A stretch of 64,000 nucleotides of DNA from NCBI RefSeq assembly GCF_009901585.1, contig NZ_WXYO01000003.1, positions 124,001 to 188,000 on the forward strand, given 5' to 3'. Under the pieces are notes generated by a model. The model was not told where the DNA came from. It saw only the letters and a program-made list of their open reading frames with translations, and did not search any database. The stretch's first letter is position 1; each line of letters starts with the position of its first letter. Below, piece by piece: positions 17,346 through 26,046 of this stretch. This DNA comes from Poritiphilus flavus. GTDB taxonomy: Bacteria; Bacteroidota; Bacteroidia; Flavobacteriales; Flavobacteriaceae. The position numbers and the translations under genes are program-made.

Positions 17346-17939
17346 ACTCAGTGAATTCCTGGGTTACAATGGACCCTAAGGTACGGGTAGGTCAATCCCC
17401 GGGCTTTCGTTAGGGAATAAAAATAAGAAATTAAACCAACAGAAAACATCCCTCAAACAGCTTTAAGGGTATAGACTAATTGATTCTGACATTGGATTTA
17501 ATGGCCAGCTTAGGGATTAAAATAATATACAGAAGATTCAAGCGCCACTTTTTTAAATGTTTTTAGTTTGATGTATAGAATCCCAGCTTGACTTGATTGT
17601 AAATCCACTTTGGCTAATTTCTAATCCTAACGAAGATTTTTTAGTCTTAATGATCGGCATATACTCTACTCATAATTCGGCCCTCCGGAAGCTTACCAAA
17701 GGTTAATTCCCATTACATTATTTGTAAAATTTTCACTTCTTCGTATATAACTTAGAGTGAATTGAAACCCTCATTTTAGCGGCTCCAAGGCGCACTTTGG
17801 TAAAAATTTCGTTGAAGGAATTTACGGAAGATTAAAAAAAATGTCACGTTTTAGGAATTCGGTGCTTATAGGGTAAAAGATGCGAATGTGAATCACAGAA
17901 TGAATTTCACTAGCAAACCAGATTTGTACCTTAGAATAC
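17346..17939. other. 594-base intergenic region
   Basis: AT-rich region between a divergent LuxR-type regulator and the sigma/protease locus. I see no convincing reading frame, RNA gene or repeat. It probably contains the promoters of both flanking units; only the one at 17940 is clear. Confidence 0.5.
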
Positions 17940-17947
17940 TAACTTTG
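17940..17947 (+). promoter_or_regulatory. -7 promoter element of the sigma/protease locus
   Basis: TAACTTTG fits TAnnTTTG. It would start transcription at about 17954, after the first in-frame ATG (17949), so translation should begin at the ATG at 17970. No good -33 TTG lies at the right distance; an activator or an ECF holoenzyme could be needed. Confidence 0.45.
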
Positions 17948-17969
17948 AATGCATTTGAAAACCCTATTC

Positions 17970-18518
17970 ATGGAGAATAAGAATTTTGGTCTTACAGAAG
18001 CATCTTTTGCGGAAATGATCAATGACCTTAAGGCAAACGATACCCGTTTTTTCCTTCAGGTATTTCTCAAACAGTTTGAGGAAACCATATTGTATGTAAA
18101 ACGCGAATGTGGAGCAAGTCATGAAGATGCCTATGATGCAACCATGGATACGCTTCTGGAGTTCCGGTTGCGATTTGTAAATGGAAAATTACGCTATGGG
18201 AATCTGAGATTTTTATTCACCAAAATGACCACTCAAATGTATCTGAGAAACAAAAAAAACAATCAACCCCTAACGAACGATATTACAGGGATTCCAGAGC
18301 GGGAAGAAGAACGTTCGGACGCTGCGGTCCCCGAAGGTTTTAGCCGGGCCTGGAATAGCCTGGGTAAAAACTGCAAAGAACTGCTTACACAGCACTATTA
18401 CGGAAAAATGAAGCTAATTGAAATTGCAAAAATCACTTCAAAAAACCCTACTGCGGTTCGTAAACAGAAAGAGCGTTGTGTTAAAAAATTAAAAGATCTA
18501 ATGGTTGAAATTATATAA
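17970..18518 (+). CDS. ECF-like RNA polymerase sigma factor
   Basis: The 182-residue protein is a divergent sigma-70 family member. Region 2 lies at about 30-90 (FEETILYVKRECGASHEDAY, LRFLFTKMTTQMYLRNKK) and region 4 at about 127-178 (AWNSLGKNCKELLTQHYYGK, LIEIAKITSKNPTAVRKQK). The region 2 match is weak but the order and spacing are right. The next gene starts one base after its stop and encodes a one-helix membrane protein in the place of an anti-sigma factor. A subtilisin-like and a CHAT protease gene follow. It may control its own locus. Confidence 0.85.
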   Translation: MENKNFGLTEASFAEMINDLKANDTRFFLQVFLKQFEETILYVKRECGASHEDAYDATMDTLLEFRLRFVNGKLRYGNLRFLFTKMTTQMYLRNKKNNQPLTNDITGIPEREEERSDAAVPEGFSRAWNSLGKNCKELLTQHYYGKMKLIEIAKITSKNPTAVRKQKERCVKKLKDLMVEII

Positions 18519-18519
18519 T

Positions 18520-19197
18520 ATGGACATTGACAAAAACCTACAGCGATTTATTGACGATAAAACCTCTGATGAGGAGGCCGATGCACTTCTGGAAGTGTGG
18601 ATAACTAAAACCAAAGATGCCGAATTACGCACAGAAGCCAGCTCAATCCTTCAAAAAGATTACGGCCTTGGCAGGAATCCTAAAAAAGGTGGCAAATTAA
18701 AATATTTAAGACCCTTGTTGGTCGCGGCAAGTTTGGCACTGCTGTTTTCGATGTTTTTTATCAATCGCGACGATTTCAGTGCAACAGAGCTTGCAGCCCA
18801 ATATGTGGATACTGAAAGTCTGACTCATCCGGGAAATTCCAAAGGAGTAACCGAATTGGATACGAACAGAACCCGGGCCATTGTTGCCTTTAACAATACT
18901 GATTTTAATTTAGCGATTGTCCACTTCAATCAAATTAAAACAACCAGTGAAGAAGACAAATACTATCTCGGATTGGCCTACATGAAAAGCGGACAGATTC
19001 AACAGGCCATTGATACATTCGAAGAGGTTGGTGAGAGGAATGACGTACGCTTCAGACAGGAAATAAACTGGTTTTTAGCTTTATCCCATCTCCTCAACGG
19101 AAATACACCAAAGGCCACAGAATCAATAAAGAACATTCAAAATGGGGATTGGAAATATGACGATGCCCAGAAATTACTTCACCATATTAATAAATGA
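18520..19197 (+). CDS. One-pass membrane TPR protein, putative anti-sigma factor
   Basis: The 225-residue product has a cytoplasmic N-terminus (1-60; FIDDKTSDEEADALLEVW resembles the start of FecR/anti-sigma proteins). One membrane helix follows at about 65-83 (LRPLLVAASLALLFSMFF). The periplasmic C-terminal part holds TPR-like repeats (about 125-220: AFNNTDFNLAIVHFNQI, YYLGLAYMKSGQIQQAIDTF, LALSHLLNGNTPKATESI). Start at the ATG one base after the sigma stop. The topology fits a sigma-binding membrane sensor whose outer domain could be bound or cut by the downstream proteases; this is inference. Confidence 0.65.
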   Translation: MDIDKNLQRFIDDKTSDEEADALLEVWITKTKDAELRTEASSILQKDYGLGRNPKKGGKLKYLRPLLVAASLALLFSMFFINRDDFSATELAAQYVDTESLTHPGNSKGVTELDTNRTRAIVAFNNTDFNLAIVHFNQIKTTSEEDKYYLGLAYMKSGQIQQAIDTFEEVGERNDVRFRQEINWFLALSHLLNGNTPKATESIKNIQNGDWKYDDAQKLLHHINK

Positions 19198-19229
19198 AAA
19201 TGATTATTTTGAACAATAAACCCATTGCT

Positions 19230-20567
19230 ATGAAACTGCTAAAACACCTAATCGTTTTTTTGATCCTGATATTTCTGGTTTCTTCCACGACCTCATGTAG
19301 CCCTGAAGAGGTAGAAGTTCCAGTAGAAGTGGAAGCTTCCAGGGTTTCGGATGATGCTAACGAGGATGACGATGAAGATGACGACGAAGATGATGACGAC
19401 GATGACGACGACGATGAAGATGAATTAATTAAACATCCTACGCTTTTTTTCGTAAGACTGGATCCCAGCATTTCAGAAGATGAAATCGAAGATTTGTTGA
19501 CTGACTTAAATTCTGTGGAAGTATGGTTCCGGGAAGAAATCAATTTGAGATTATGGAATACCAACGTTTTTCCCTATACCAGTATGGCTGGGGAGCAGAT
19601 AACTAATATAGACGGCCAAATCGCCAGAGCCAAAAAAAGAGCTAAACTTAACGATGTCGAATTTAATTTTGGGTCTGTCCTAAGGGATCCCACGTCCTCC
19701 CAGGACCTATTTTGTTTTGAAAGCTCCAGTGTTTTGGCTCCAGCAAGTGATGCCTCTGTGAAAATTGCCATTTTCGATTCTGGGATTGATGAGAATGCTC
19801 TTATGGGTATTGCCCCTAATCTTTTGGATGAATACTCCGGTTACGATTATGTAAACGATGATGAGGTTCCAGAGGATCAGAATGGTCATGGAACTCAGAT
19901 AACCAGCCTGATTTATCATCTGATCAATAAGGAGCAGGAAGCTCCGGATATCACATTTGATATACGTAAAACCCATGATGCCCAGGGAATAGGATATCTT
20001 TCGCATCTGATTCCGGCCATTCTCGATTCCGTAGACGAGGGAGCGAAGATCCTGAATTTCAGTTTTAGCTATCAGGATGAGAATACAGATACATCAAATC
20101 GCCCATTGAGACTGGCTATCGATTACGCAGCGCAAAATGGTGTTCTGATGGTTGCTTCAGCCGGTAACACTAACAAAAACAACGATGCGGATGATATTAT
20201 TTCTTTTCCTGCTTCCTATCCCAGTAACCATATCCTTTCAGTAGCATCCCTGAGCTGTGAAGACAAACTTAGCGGGTTTAGCAGTTACGGTCGGAACACT
20301 GTTGATGTTGCTTATTTGGGAGAACATATCCCAACCACAGGCTTAAATGGTGCCCAATTAGACAAATCAGGGACCTCCTATACCACCGCCTATGTTACGG
20401 CAATGGCTGCCATTATGGCCTCTCATAACGAGAACATTAGTGCAGCTGCGATTAAATGCTCTCTGATTGAAACTTCTGTTTATTCCGACGAGTTGAAAGA
20501 CCTGATCTTATCTCAGGGTATTATCAACTTTTCGTCTGCACTTGAGCAAATGGGATCCTGCCAGTAG
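19230..20567 (+). CDS. Subtilisin-like (S8) serine protease lipoprotein with poly-acidic linker
   Basis: From the ATG at 19230 the 445-residue protein has a lipoprotein signal with lipobox SSTTSC (C23). An almost pure Asp/Glu linker follows (about 45-65), then a propeptide-like region to about 165. The S8 domain has D183 (IAIFDSGID), H220 (NGHGTQ), oxyanion N313 (SAGN) and S383 (SGTSYTTAYV), so it should be active. A longer frame from 19194 overlaps the previous stop but would place 12 extra residues before the signal. It is expected to be periplasmic or on an outer leaflet. Substrates may be its genetic neighbours. Confidence 0.92.
   Translation: MKLLKHLIVFLILIFLVSSTTSCSPEEVEVPVEVEASRVSDDANEDDDEDDDEDDDDDDDDDEDELIKHPTLFFVRLDPSISEDEIEDLLTDLNSVEVWFREEINLRLWNTNVFPYTSMAGEQITNIDGQIARAKKRAKLNDVEFNFGSVLRDPTSSQDLFCFESSSVLAPASDASVKIAIFDSGIDENALMGIAPNLLDEYSGYDYVNDDEVPEDQNGHGTQITSLIYHLINKEQEAPDITFDIRKTHDAQGIGYLSHLIPAILDSVDEGAKILNFSFSYQDENTDTSNRPLRLAIDYAAQNGVLMVASAGNTNKNNDADDIISFPASYPSNHILSVASLSCEDKLSGFSSYGRNTVDVAYLGEHIPTTGLNGAQLDKSGTSYTTAYVTAMAAIMASHNENISAAAIKCSLIETSVYSDELKDLILSQGIINFSSALEQMGSCQ
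19362..19424 (+). repeat. GAN-trinucleotide microsatellite encoding an Asp/Glu tract
   Basis: About 21 consecutive GAT, GAC, GAA and GAG codons give an uninterrupted acidic run just after the lipobox. Slippage would change the length in frame. Confidence 0.85.
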
Positions 20568-20589
20568 TTGGTTGTAAGCAATAGTCTGT

Positions 20590-20632
20590 AAGTCTTTTCC
20601 TGTTATTAATCCCAATAGGAAAAGACTTCTTG
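20590..20632 (+). terminator. 12-bp perfect hairpin after the S8 protease gene
   Basis: AAGTCTTTTCCT pairs exactly with AGGAAAAGACTT around a 15-base loop. The T tract is short and broken (CTTGTATTT), so it may only attenuate transcription into the CHAT gene. Confidence 0.6.
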
Positions 20633-20649
20633 TATTTCGGTTCTAAAAG

Positions 20650-20668
20650 GTAGGTGGGTCGAACCTAC
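20650..20668. promoter_or_regulatory. Inverted repeat before the CHAT gene
   Basis: GTAGGT (20650-20655) and ACCTAC (20663-20668) flank seven bases, 30 bases before the start codon. Possible operator; no consensus promoter is seen between it and the gene. Confidence 0.35.
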
Positions 20669-20697
20669 ATTCATTATCTTAGCTTCAACCCTATGAA

Positions 20698-23616
20698 ATG
20701 AAAATAAGACCCCACCCTTTTCAGCTCTTGATCTGCATCACAAACAAAAAGGCGGTATTATTGCTATGCCTTTTTTTTGCTTCATTCACCGTCTTTAGCA
20801 ACGACTATTTTGAAGAACTCTATCAGCAACTTAATGCCAATATAGACGTAGAGAATTTCGAAGCGAACTTTCGCCTGATCGAGGAATGGGAAAAAGATAG
20901 CCAGTTTAAGCTATTGGACTGTTATGCCAAAGGCAGGATTTACCATAAAATAGGACTGTCGCATTACCTTGCTTATCAGGAAAAAAAAGCAGTCTATTAT
21001 TTTAAAGAGAAAGTACTTCCGCTATGGGAGGGTTGCAAGACCGTGCCAACCACTGAAAAGGCCAATACCGTCTACAATCTGGGGATCTGTTATCAGTATT
21101 TAGGAAATAATGAAGAGGCCAAAGTCTACCTGGATGAAGCTTTGGATATTTTTGAGAAAGATCCTCAATACCCTGCCTATCAATTGGCGCTGAAATACCA
21201 TGGTATTGCTTTGTTTTATGAAGAAAACAGTGATTATTTCAGGTCACAGCTTTATCTTTCAAGCGCTATAGATCTGTTCGAAAAAGAAAACGCGGTCCTT
21301 GAACAATTCGATGCCCTGAACGATGCGGTTACCCTTCAAATGGATTTTAAGGACTATGATCAGGCATCGGACTATGCGGATAAAGCCTTTGCTCTTGCCC
21401 AAACCCACAGTGGAGAAATCCCTTTTCAGGACCTGGCTCCGGTCTATCTAAACGCCGCGACCATTTATTATGAGCAGGAAAAATTCGAAGCTTCTCGTGA
21501 ACGCGCTGAAAAGGCATTACAGATTATGGATAAGGAAGGGACCCCCCAGTTCCATGCCATAGGGCTGGAAATCCTGGCATTCCTGCACATGGAGAAAGGG
21601 CAGTTTAAGGCCGCAGAGGAATTAATGCATAGGGTCTTGTACAAAAGGAAGCAGTTTTACAAAGAAGATGGTGGATTAAGCCTTATGGCGTTGACCCATG
21701 AAAACTTTGCCGAGCTATACCTCCGTAAGGGCGACCTGTATAAGGCCAACGAACAACTTAAAAAGGGTTTTGCTATTGCTATGCCCGGAGCCAGCTTAGA
21801 TAAATATGAAACACCCATTATAAAAAACTTCAGTACAATTGACGAAAGGGCACTGATACGCCTGTTGGAGTTAAAAACCCGAATATTTGAAAAAAGATTT
21901 GAGCAGTCAGGTGATTTTATCTACATGCAACGTTCGCTTAATGTACAGCACAAGATTGATTCCGTTATCAATCGAGGACTTCTTTCCTTTCAGTTTGAAC
22001 AATCAAAGCTAGATTTTCTGAATACCCGATTTGAGCATTACGGAAAAGGCCTGCAGAACGCCTTGCAATTGTACGACATCACTAATGACCAATTTTATTT
22101 AGAGGAAGCCTTCAAATTCTCTACAAAAACCAAAGCCTCCATTCTGCAACAAGAACTCAATCGTGTAAATGCGCTCAGATCTACAGTTTCAAATGATGTC
22201 TTGGTTAGAGAACAGGAATTGCGACAACGAATGAACGAACAGCAAGACTTACTTCTGGAGGCATCTGATGAACTTAGAGATTCCCTGTCCCAGACCTTTA
22301 TAAAGTCTCAGAATGCTTTGGAAGCCTTTCAGGTAGAAATTGAAAAAAACGAACCACAATACTTTCAAGAACGATACAAATTCTTAAAAGCACCAGTTGT
22401 TAAAGTACTTCAGGAAGAACTTCCTGAAGACATGGCCATGGTTGAATTCTTTGTGGCACAGGATACGGTTCATGCCTTCTGGATTGGAGGGGAAGCTTTT
22501 CTGAATACAGCCGCCCATTTGGATGATCAGCTAAAAGGAAGCATTGCACGTTTTACCGAACAATGCCGTAACCCCGAATTAACCATTTCAACAAAAGACT
22601 CGCAGTACATTTATGACAAGCTGCTAAAGGAAGGAGTCAACCAGCTGAAAAGTGTAGAACGCCTTTGCATTATCCCCGATGGGGTCCTTCATACCGTATC
22701 ATTTGAGGCTTTAAATGATGGTCAGGACTACCTTATCCGGAGATTTGCTTTTTCCTATGCCTATGCACCGGCATTAATAAGTAAGGATCCCGAAGATTCT
22801 TACGAGCCCTCTTATGATTACCTTGGCTTTGGCACTACATATAGCGATCAATTGAACCCCTTACTACGCTCAAAAAAAAGGTTTTTTGGAAAGGAAACCC
22901 TGTCAAAGCTAACCCTTGCGGGAAAGGAAGTGGAGCAAGCCGCTCAAATTTTCAAGGGTAAAACTTTTCAAGATCAGAAAGCAACACTTGAGAATTTTTA
23001 TACGCACGCGGAAGAGGCGCGTATCATCCATCTTTCTCTTCATGGATTGGTGGATGTAGACGACCCCAATCGTTCATGTGTCATCTTTGACGATTCTCAT
23101 CAGAACTTCCTGCTTTCCCCTACAGGTCTTTATAAAATGCGCATCACCGCAGACCTGGTATTGCTAAGTGCCTGCCATTCGGCTAGTGGAAGAATCTACA
23201 AGGGTGAGGGTGTTCAGGGAATGAGCAAGGCTTTTTTACTAGCCGGAGCACAAAATGTGCTTTCCAGTCTTTGGAATGCAAGTGAGGCAAGTTCTATGGA
23301 GATGACCCAAAATCTATTGAAAAACATTGATAAAGGGCTTCCTTTTGACAACGCCTTACGCGAGTCCAAACTAAAATACCTACAGCAGGCGCCTCCTAGC
23401 CAACAGCACCCTTACTATTGGGCCAATTTTATTCTTCTCGGTCAGGTGGATCAGGCCTTAAAATCTGAATCCTTCCCAGTTCCACTTTTGATGTTGGTTA
23501 GTGTGGTGGTCATCCTTATTGTTGTGTTTTTCTCTAGAAAATTTTTGAAGGGGTTTTCACTTTCCCCACCAGGCACCGCTCTATTGCCTGAAAACAAAAA
23601 AAGCTCCCTTAAATAG
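20698..23616 (+). CDS. TPR-CHAT (caspase-like) protease, predicted periplasmic and membrane-anchored
   Basis: The 972-residue protein has a signal peptide (about 18-34), TPR repeats (about 80-480; for example NLGICYQYLGNNEEAKVYL), and a helical linker (500-560). The C-terminal CHAT peptidase domain (about 570-915) carries H782 (HLSLHG) and C826 (LLSACHSASG), the caspase-like dyad, plus an LCIIPDGVLHTVSFEAL segment. A membrane helix at 928-946 followed by basic residues suggests a C-terminal anchor with the catalytic domain in the periplasm. CHAT proteases fused to TPRs cut partners in response to signals. It follows a sigma factor, membrane TPR protein and S8 protease, suggesting a proteolytic signalling cascade. 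Confidence 0.9.
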   Translation: MKIRPHPFQLLICITNKKAVLLLCLFFASFTVFSNDYFEELYQQLNANIDVENFEANFRLIEEWEKDSQFKLLDCYAKGRIYHKIGLSHYLAYQEKKAVYYFKEKVLPLWEGCKTVPTTEKANTVYNLGICYQYLGNNEEAKVYLDEALDIFEKDPQYPAYQLALKYHGIALFYEENSDYFRSQLYLSSAIDLFEKENAVLEQFDALNDAVTLQMDFKDYDQASDYADKAFALAQTHSGEIPFQDLAPVYLNAATIYYEQEKFEASRERAEKALQIMDKEGTPQFHAIGLEILAFLHMEKGQFKAAEELMHRVLYKRKQFYKEDGGLSLMALTHENFAELYLRKGDLYKANEQLKKGFAIAMPGASLDKYETPIIKNFSTIDERALIRLLELKTRIFEKRFEQSGDFIYMQRSLNVQHKIDSVINRGLLSFQFEQSKLDFLNTRFEHYGKGLQNALQLYDITNDQFYLEEAFKFSTKTKASILQQELNRVNALRSTVSNDVLVREQELRQRMNEQQDLLLEASDELRDSLSQTFIKSQNALEAFQVEIEKNEPQYFQERYKFLKAPVVKVLQEELPEDMAMVEFFVAQDTVHAFWIGGEAFLNTAAHLDDQLKGSIARFTEQCRNPELTISTKDSQYIYDKLLKEGVNQLKSVERLCIIPDGVLHTVSFEALNDGQDYLIRRFAFSYAYAPALISKDPEDSYEPSYDYLGFGTTYSDQLNPLLRSKKRFFGKETLSKLTLAGKEVEQAAQIFKGKTFQDQKATLENFYTHAEEARIIHLSLHGLVDVDDPNRSCVIFDDSHQNFLLSPTGLYKMRITADLVLLSACHSASGRIYKGEGVQGMSKAFLLAGAQNVLSSLWNASEASSMEMTQNLLKNIDKGLPFDNALRESKLKYLQQAPPSQQHPYYWANFILLGQVDQALKSESFPVPLLMLVSVVVILIVVFFSRKFLKGFSLSPPGTALLPENKKSSLK

Positions 23617-23686
23617 TCACGTTTTAGCTTTCGCTCTCTTATAGCTATAAAGGATTGTTTTAAATCTATCTATAGTTCCAAAAGAT

Positions 23687-24454
23687 ATGAGAACCCTAAA
23701 GTGTGCATTACCCGTATTAATTTTCTTATTGTTTTCATTCCACTCAGAAATTGTTGCTCAGGACGGAGTAAAATTTTGGGCCGGGCACTCGTTGGGAACT
23801 AAGCTAACTGAGCAGTGGCGTATAAGAGTCGGACAGCTTTACCTTTTCGATGAGGTCATGGACCTGAGCTCCTTGCAGAACAGTGCCAGAATTGAATACC
23901 GGTTTAATAGCAAATTCAGGATCGGGCTGGGTTATGTACGCTCTTCAGACCCCTCAGACCCGGACCAGGAGGCTCGTAACCGTTTAGACCCCAGAATACG
24001 ATATAATTTCAGGCTCGGGAAGCTGAGAGTTGCAAATACTTTGCGGACGGAGTGGCATTTCCCCGAACGAAGCAAGTTTGAATATCGCATTCGTTATGCC
24101 CTTCGTTTGCATCGTGGAGATTGGGGATTACCCCTTAATATGACTCCATACATTACCAATGAACTCCATTATTACCTGGACGGGAGACCCTTTCAATACA
24201 GGGACCCTCAGGGAGAGGCAGTTGTGAAACAATCTCCCGACGGACTACATGCTCACCGAATTATGCTGGGTCTGCGTTTTAAACCGTTCAAGCGCGCAAA
24301 TGCCAGCATTTATTTTATGAGACAGACGGAATTCAATCTGGGAAACAAATATAGAAGGATCAACGTCACTGACCCCAGGAACGGTGAAGTGAAAAGGGAT
24401 TTCAACAATTTCTCGGTTCTGGCCTTCAATTTTTCTTATCGCTTGAAAATATAG
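23687..24454 (+). CDS. DUF2490 outer-membrane beta-barrel protein
   Basis: The 255-residue protein has a signal peptide (1-24, ending EIVAQ) and alternating amphipathic strands throughout, ending in an aromatic-hydrophobic strand (FSVLAFNFSYRLKI) as in outer-membrane barrels. The pattern, including WHFPERSKFEYRIRY, matches DUF2490. Function unknown. It lies 70 bases after the CHAT gene with no terminator between, so it may belong to the same transcript. Confidence 0.75.
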   Translation: MRTLKCALPVLIFLLFSFHSEIVAQDGVKFWAGHSLGTKLTEQWRIRVGQLYLFDEVMDLSSLQNSARIEYRFNSKFRIGLGYVRSSDPSDPDQEARNRLDPRIRYNFRLGKLRVANTLRTEWHFPERSKFEYRIRYALRLHRGDWGLPLNMTPYITNELHYYLDGRPFQYRDPQGEAVVKQSPDGLHAHRIMLGLRFKPFKRANASIYFMRQTEFNLGNKYRRINVTDPRNGEVKRDFNNFSVLAFNFSYRLKI

Positions 24455-24493
24455 CAGAATCTCTAATAAACATAACCCTAAAAAATATTTATC

Positions 24494-25537
24494 ATGAGTA
24501 CTATAAAAAAAGCAAACAGCTGTAAATGTGTTTCAGATTTTAAATTGGACACTTCGATCATCAAGAGTCATAAACCCGAAGCAGGCGATGTGGCGGTCTT
24601 CGAGGTATTGGAGATTGGTTCTCTTAATGCGATACAGGACTTTGAAGGTCGCAATTGCTACATTTTCGAAGGAGACCAGATCATGTTGGCTTTCGGCAAC
24701 CGGTATGCTACGAATCAATTTGAGGCCTATGTTCCTCCCACATATCAATCCGAATACGATCTCGTAGGAAAGGGAGGTGTGGCAGGAGCGGTAACTTCTA
24801 TGTTCTACAAGTTACAGGAGATTGGACCTACTAAAATCAGGCTCATCGGATATGCATCAGATGAGCAGGGCGTTATCAATACCATCTATCGCCATAAGGA
24901 GAAGGTAGCATTCCAACCTTTGGTTGAAAGGAAGTTCAAGACCATACTTTCCCTGGGATCCAGCATGGACAGTGGAAAGACCACAACGGCTGCCTTTCTT
25001 TCTCGAGGTCTTAAGAATGCCGGAAACCGTGTAGCTTACATCAAGCTGACAGGCACTATATTCAACAAGGATAAAATGCTTTGTTTCGATTGCGGAGCCG
25101 ATTATGTCAGTGACTTTTCAGAATTGGGTTTCCCGTCAACTTATCTATGTTCCCGGGACACGATATTAGACATATATGAATCCCTGCTAAAGGAAGTGGG
25201 CGCAGCGAACCCCGACTATGTTGTTATAGAGATTGCCGACGGTCTTTATCAAAGAGAAACCAATCAGTTGATACACCACCTACCTTTTACTAATACAATA
25301 GACCACGTTATCTTATCCTGTAGTGACAGTCTGGCTGTGAATACCGGTCTACGTTTGCTGTCTCCGATATTTGGCAATAGATTATTTGCCCTTGGCGGAT
25401 TGTTCACAGGAAGCCCCTTACTGGTCCAGGAAGTTGAACAACGGGAAACTTTACCGGTACTGGATCTTGAAAAGCTGGTTGATGGGACGCTTCTCCGTGA
25501 TCTTTTGACCTCCAAGAAAGTAAAAATAGCGATGTAA
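24494..25537 (+). CDS. P-loop NTPase of unknown function
   Basis: I do not recognise a named family. The 347-residue protein has an unclassified N-terminal domain (1-145) and a nucleotide-binding domain with an atypical Walker A, G155-S-S-M-D-S-G161-K-T-T. Acidic motifs follow (FDCGADYV, VVIEIADGL). The arrangement resembles SIMIBI-class NTPases such as MobB, BioD or DUF1611 proteins. Two cysteine pairs (C10/C12 and CFDC near 196) may bind metal. It is cytoplasmic by sequence, 39 bases after the barrel gene and 26 before the next. Confidence 0.6.
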   Translation: MSTIKKANSCKCVSDFKLDTSIIKSHKPEAGDVAVFEVLEIGSLNAIQDFEGRNCYIFEGDQIMLAFGNRYATNQFEAYVPPTYQSEYDLVGKGGVAGAVTSMFYKLQEIGPTKIRLIGYASDEQGVINTIYRHKEKVAFQPLVERKFKTILSLGSSMDSGKTTTAAFLSRGLKNAGNRVAYIKLTGTIFNKDKMLCFDCGADYVSDFSELGFPSTYLCSRDTILDIYESLLKEVGAANPDYVVIEIADGLYQRETNQLIHHLPFTNTIDHVILSCSDSLAVNTGLRLLSPIFGNRLFALGGLFTGSPLLVQEVEQRETLPVLDLEKLVDGTLLRDLLTSKKVKIAM

Positions 25538-25563
25538 AATCGTCTTGCTAAAAATTTAGGACA

Positions 25564-26046
25564 ATGAATTTTTCCAAGCCCCAGGCTATTTTATTCAGTG
25601 CTGTTTTTCTAGGTATAGTGATCTCCCCAATTGCACAAAATTGTGCAAGGAAGCCAAAGGATAGCTTCCCATTGTCTTACTATCCCATGTTCGCCAAAAA
25701 GAGGTCCGAAAACTATGGGCTTTATTATGTGGTAGGACATGATACCCTGGGGAATAAAAATAGGATCCCCTATAGACTGGTAGGAACCGGTGGATTTAAC
25801 CAGGTGCGGAGACAGATCAACAGGGGGCCTAAAAAAGAAAGGGGAATTCCTTTTCTTAAAAAGGTTTCTCAAACCTTAGCACACAAAGACGTCAAGCTTT
25901 ACAAAAAGCTGGTTCATTTGGAACTCGTTAAAGGGTATTACCATTTGGAGAATTATTTTTTGCATAAGGATACCATTCCGGTACTGGAGAGAACAATATC
26001 AAAATATAAACTAAAAGATCATGAAGAACTTCTGGACCTCCCTTAA
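25564..26046 (+). CDS. Small secreted or anchored protein linked to an HTTM gene
   Basis: The 160-residue protein has an N-terminal hydrophobic segment (7-24) ending in AQNC-A, which could be a signal peptide or a lipobox-like site. A conserved-looking motif FPLSYYPMFAKKR (about 40-52) follows; the rest is basic and helical. It overlaps the downstream HTTM-DCC gene by 26 bases, so the two products are probably made together. I cannot assign a function. SYYPMF-type proteins beside HTTM genes may be substrates or subunits. Confidence 0.6.
   Translation: MNFSKPQAILFSAVFLGIVISPIAQNCARKPKDSFPLSYYPMFAKKRSENYGLYYVVGHDTLGNKNRIPYRLVGTGGFNQVRRQINRGPKKERGIPFLKKVSQTLAHKDVKLYKKLVHLELVKGYYHLENYFLHKDTIPVLERTISKYKLKDHEELLDLP

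Noticed and set aside
20650-20668. tRNA-like T-loop (GTCGAACC)
   Set aside because: No acceptor or anticodon stem can be built around it; it is just an inverted repeat.
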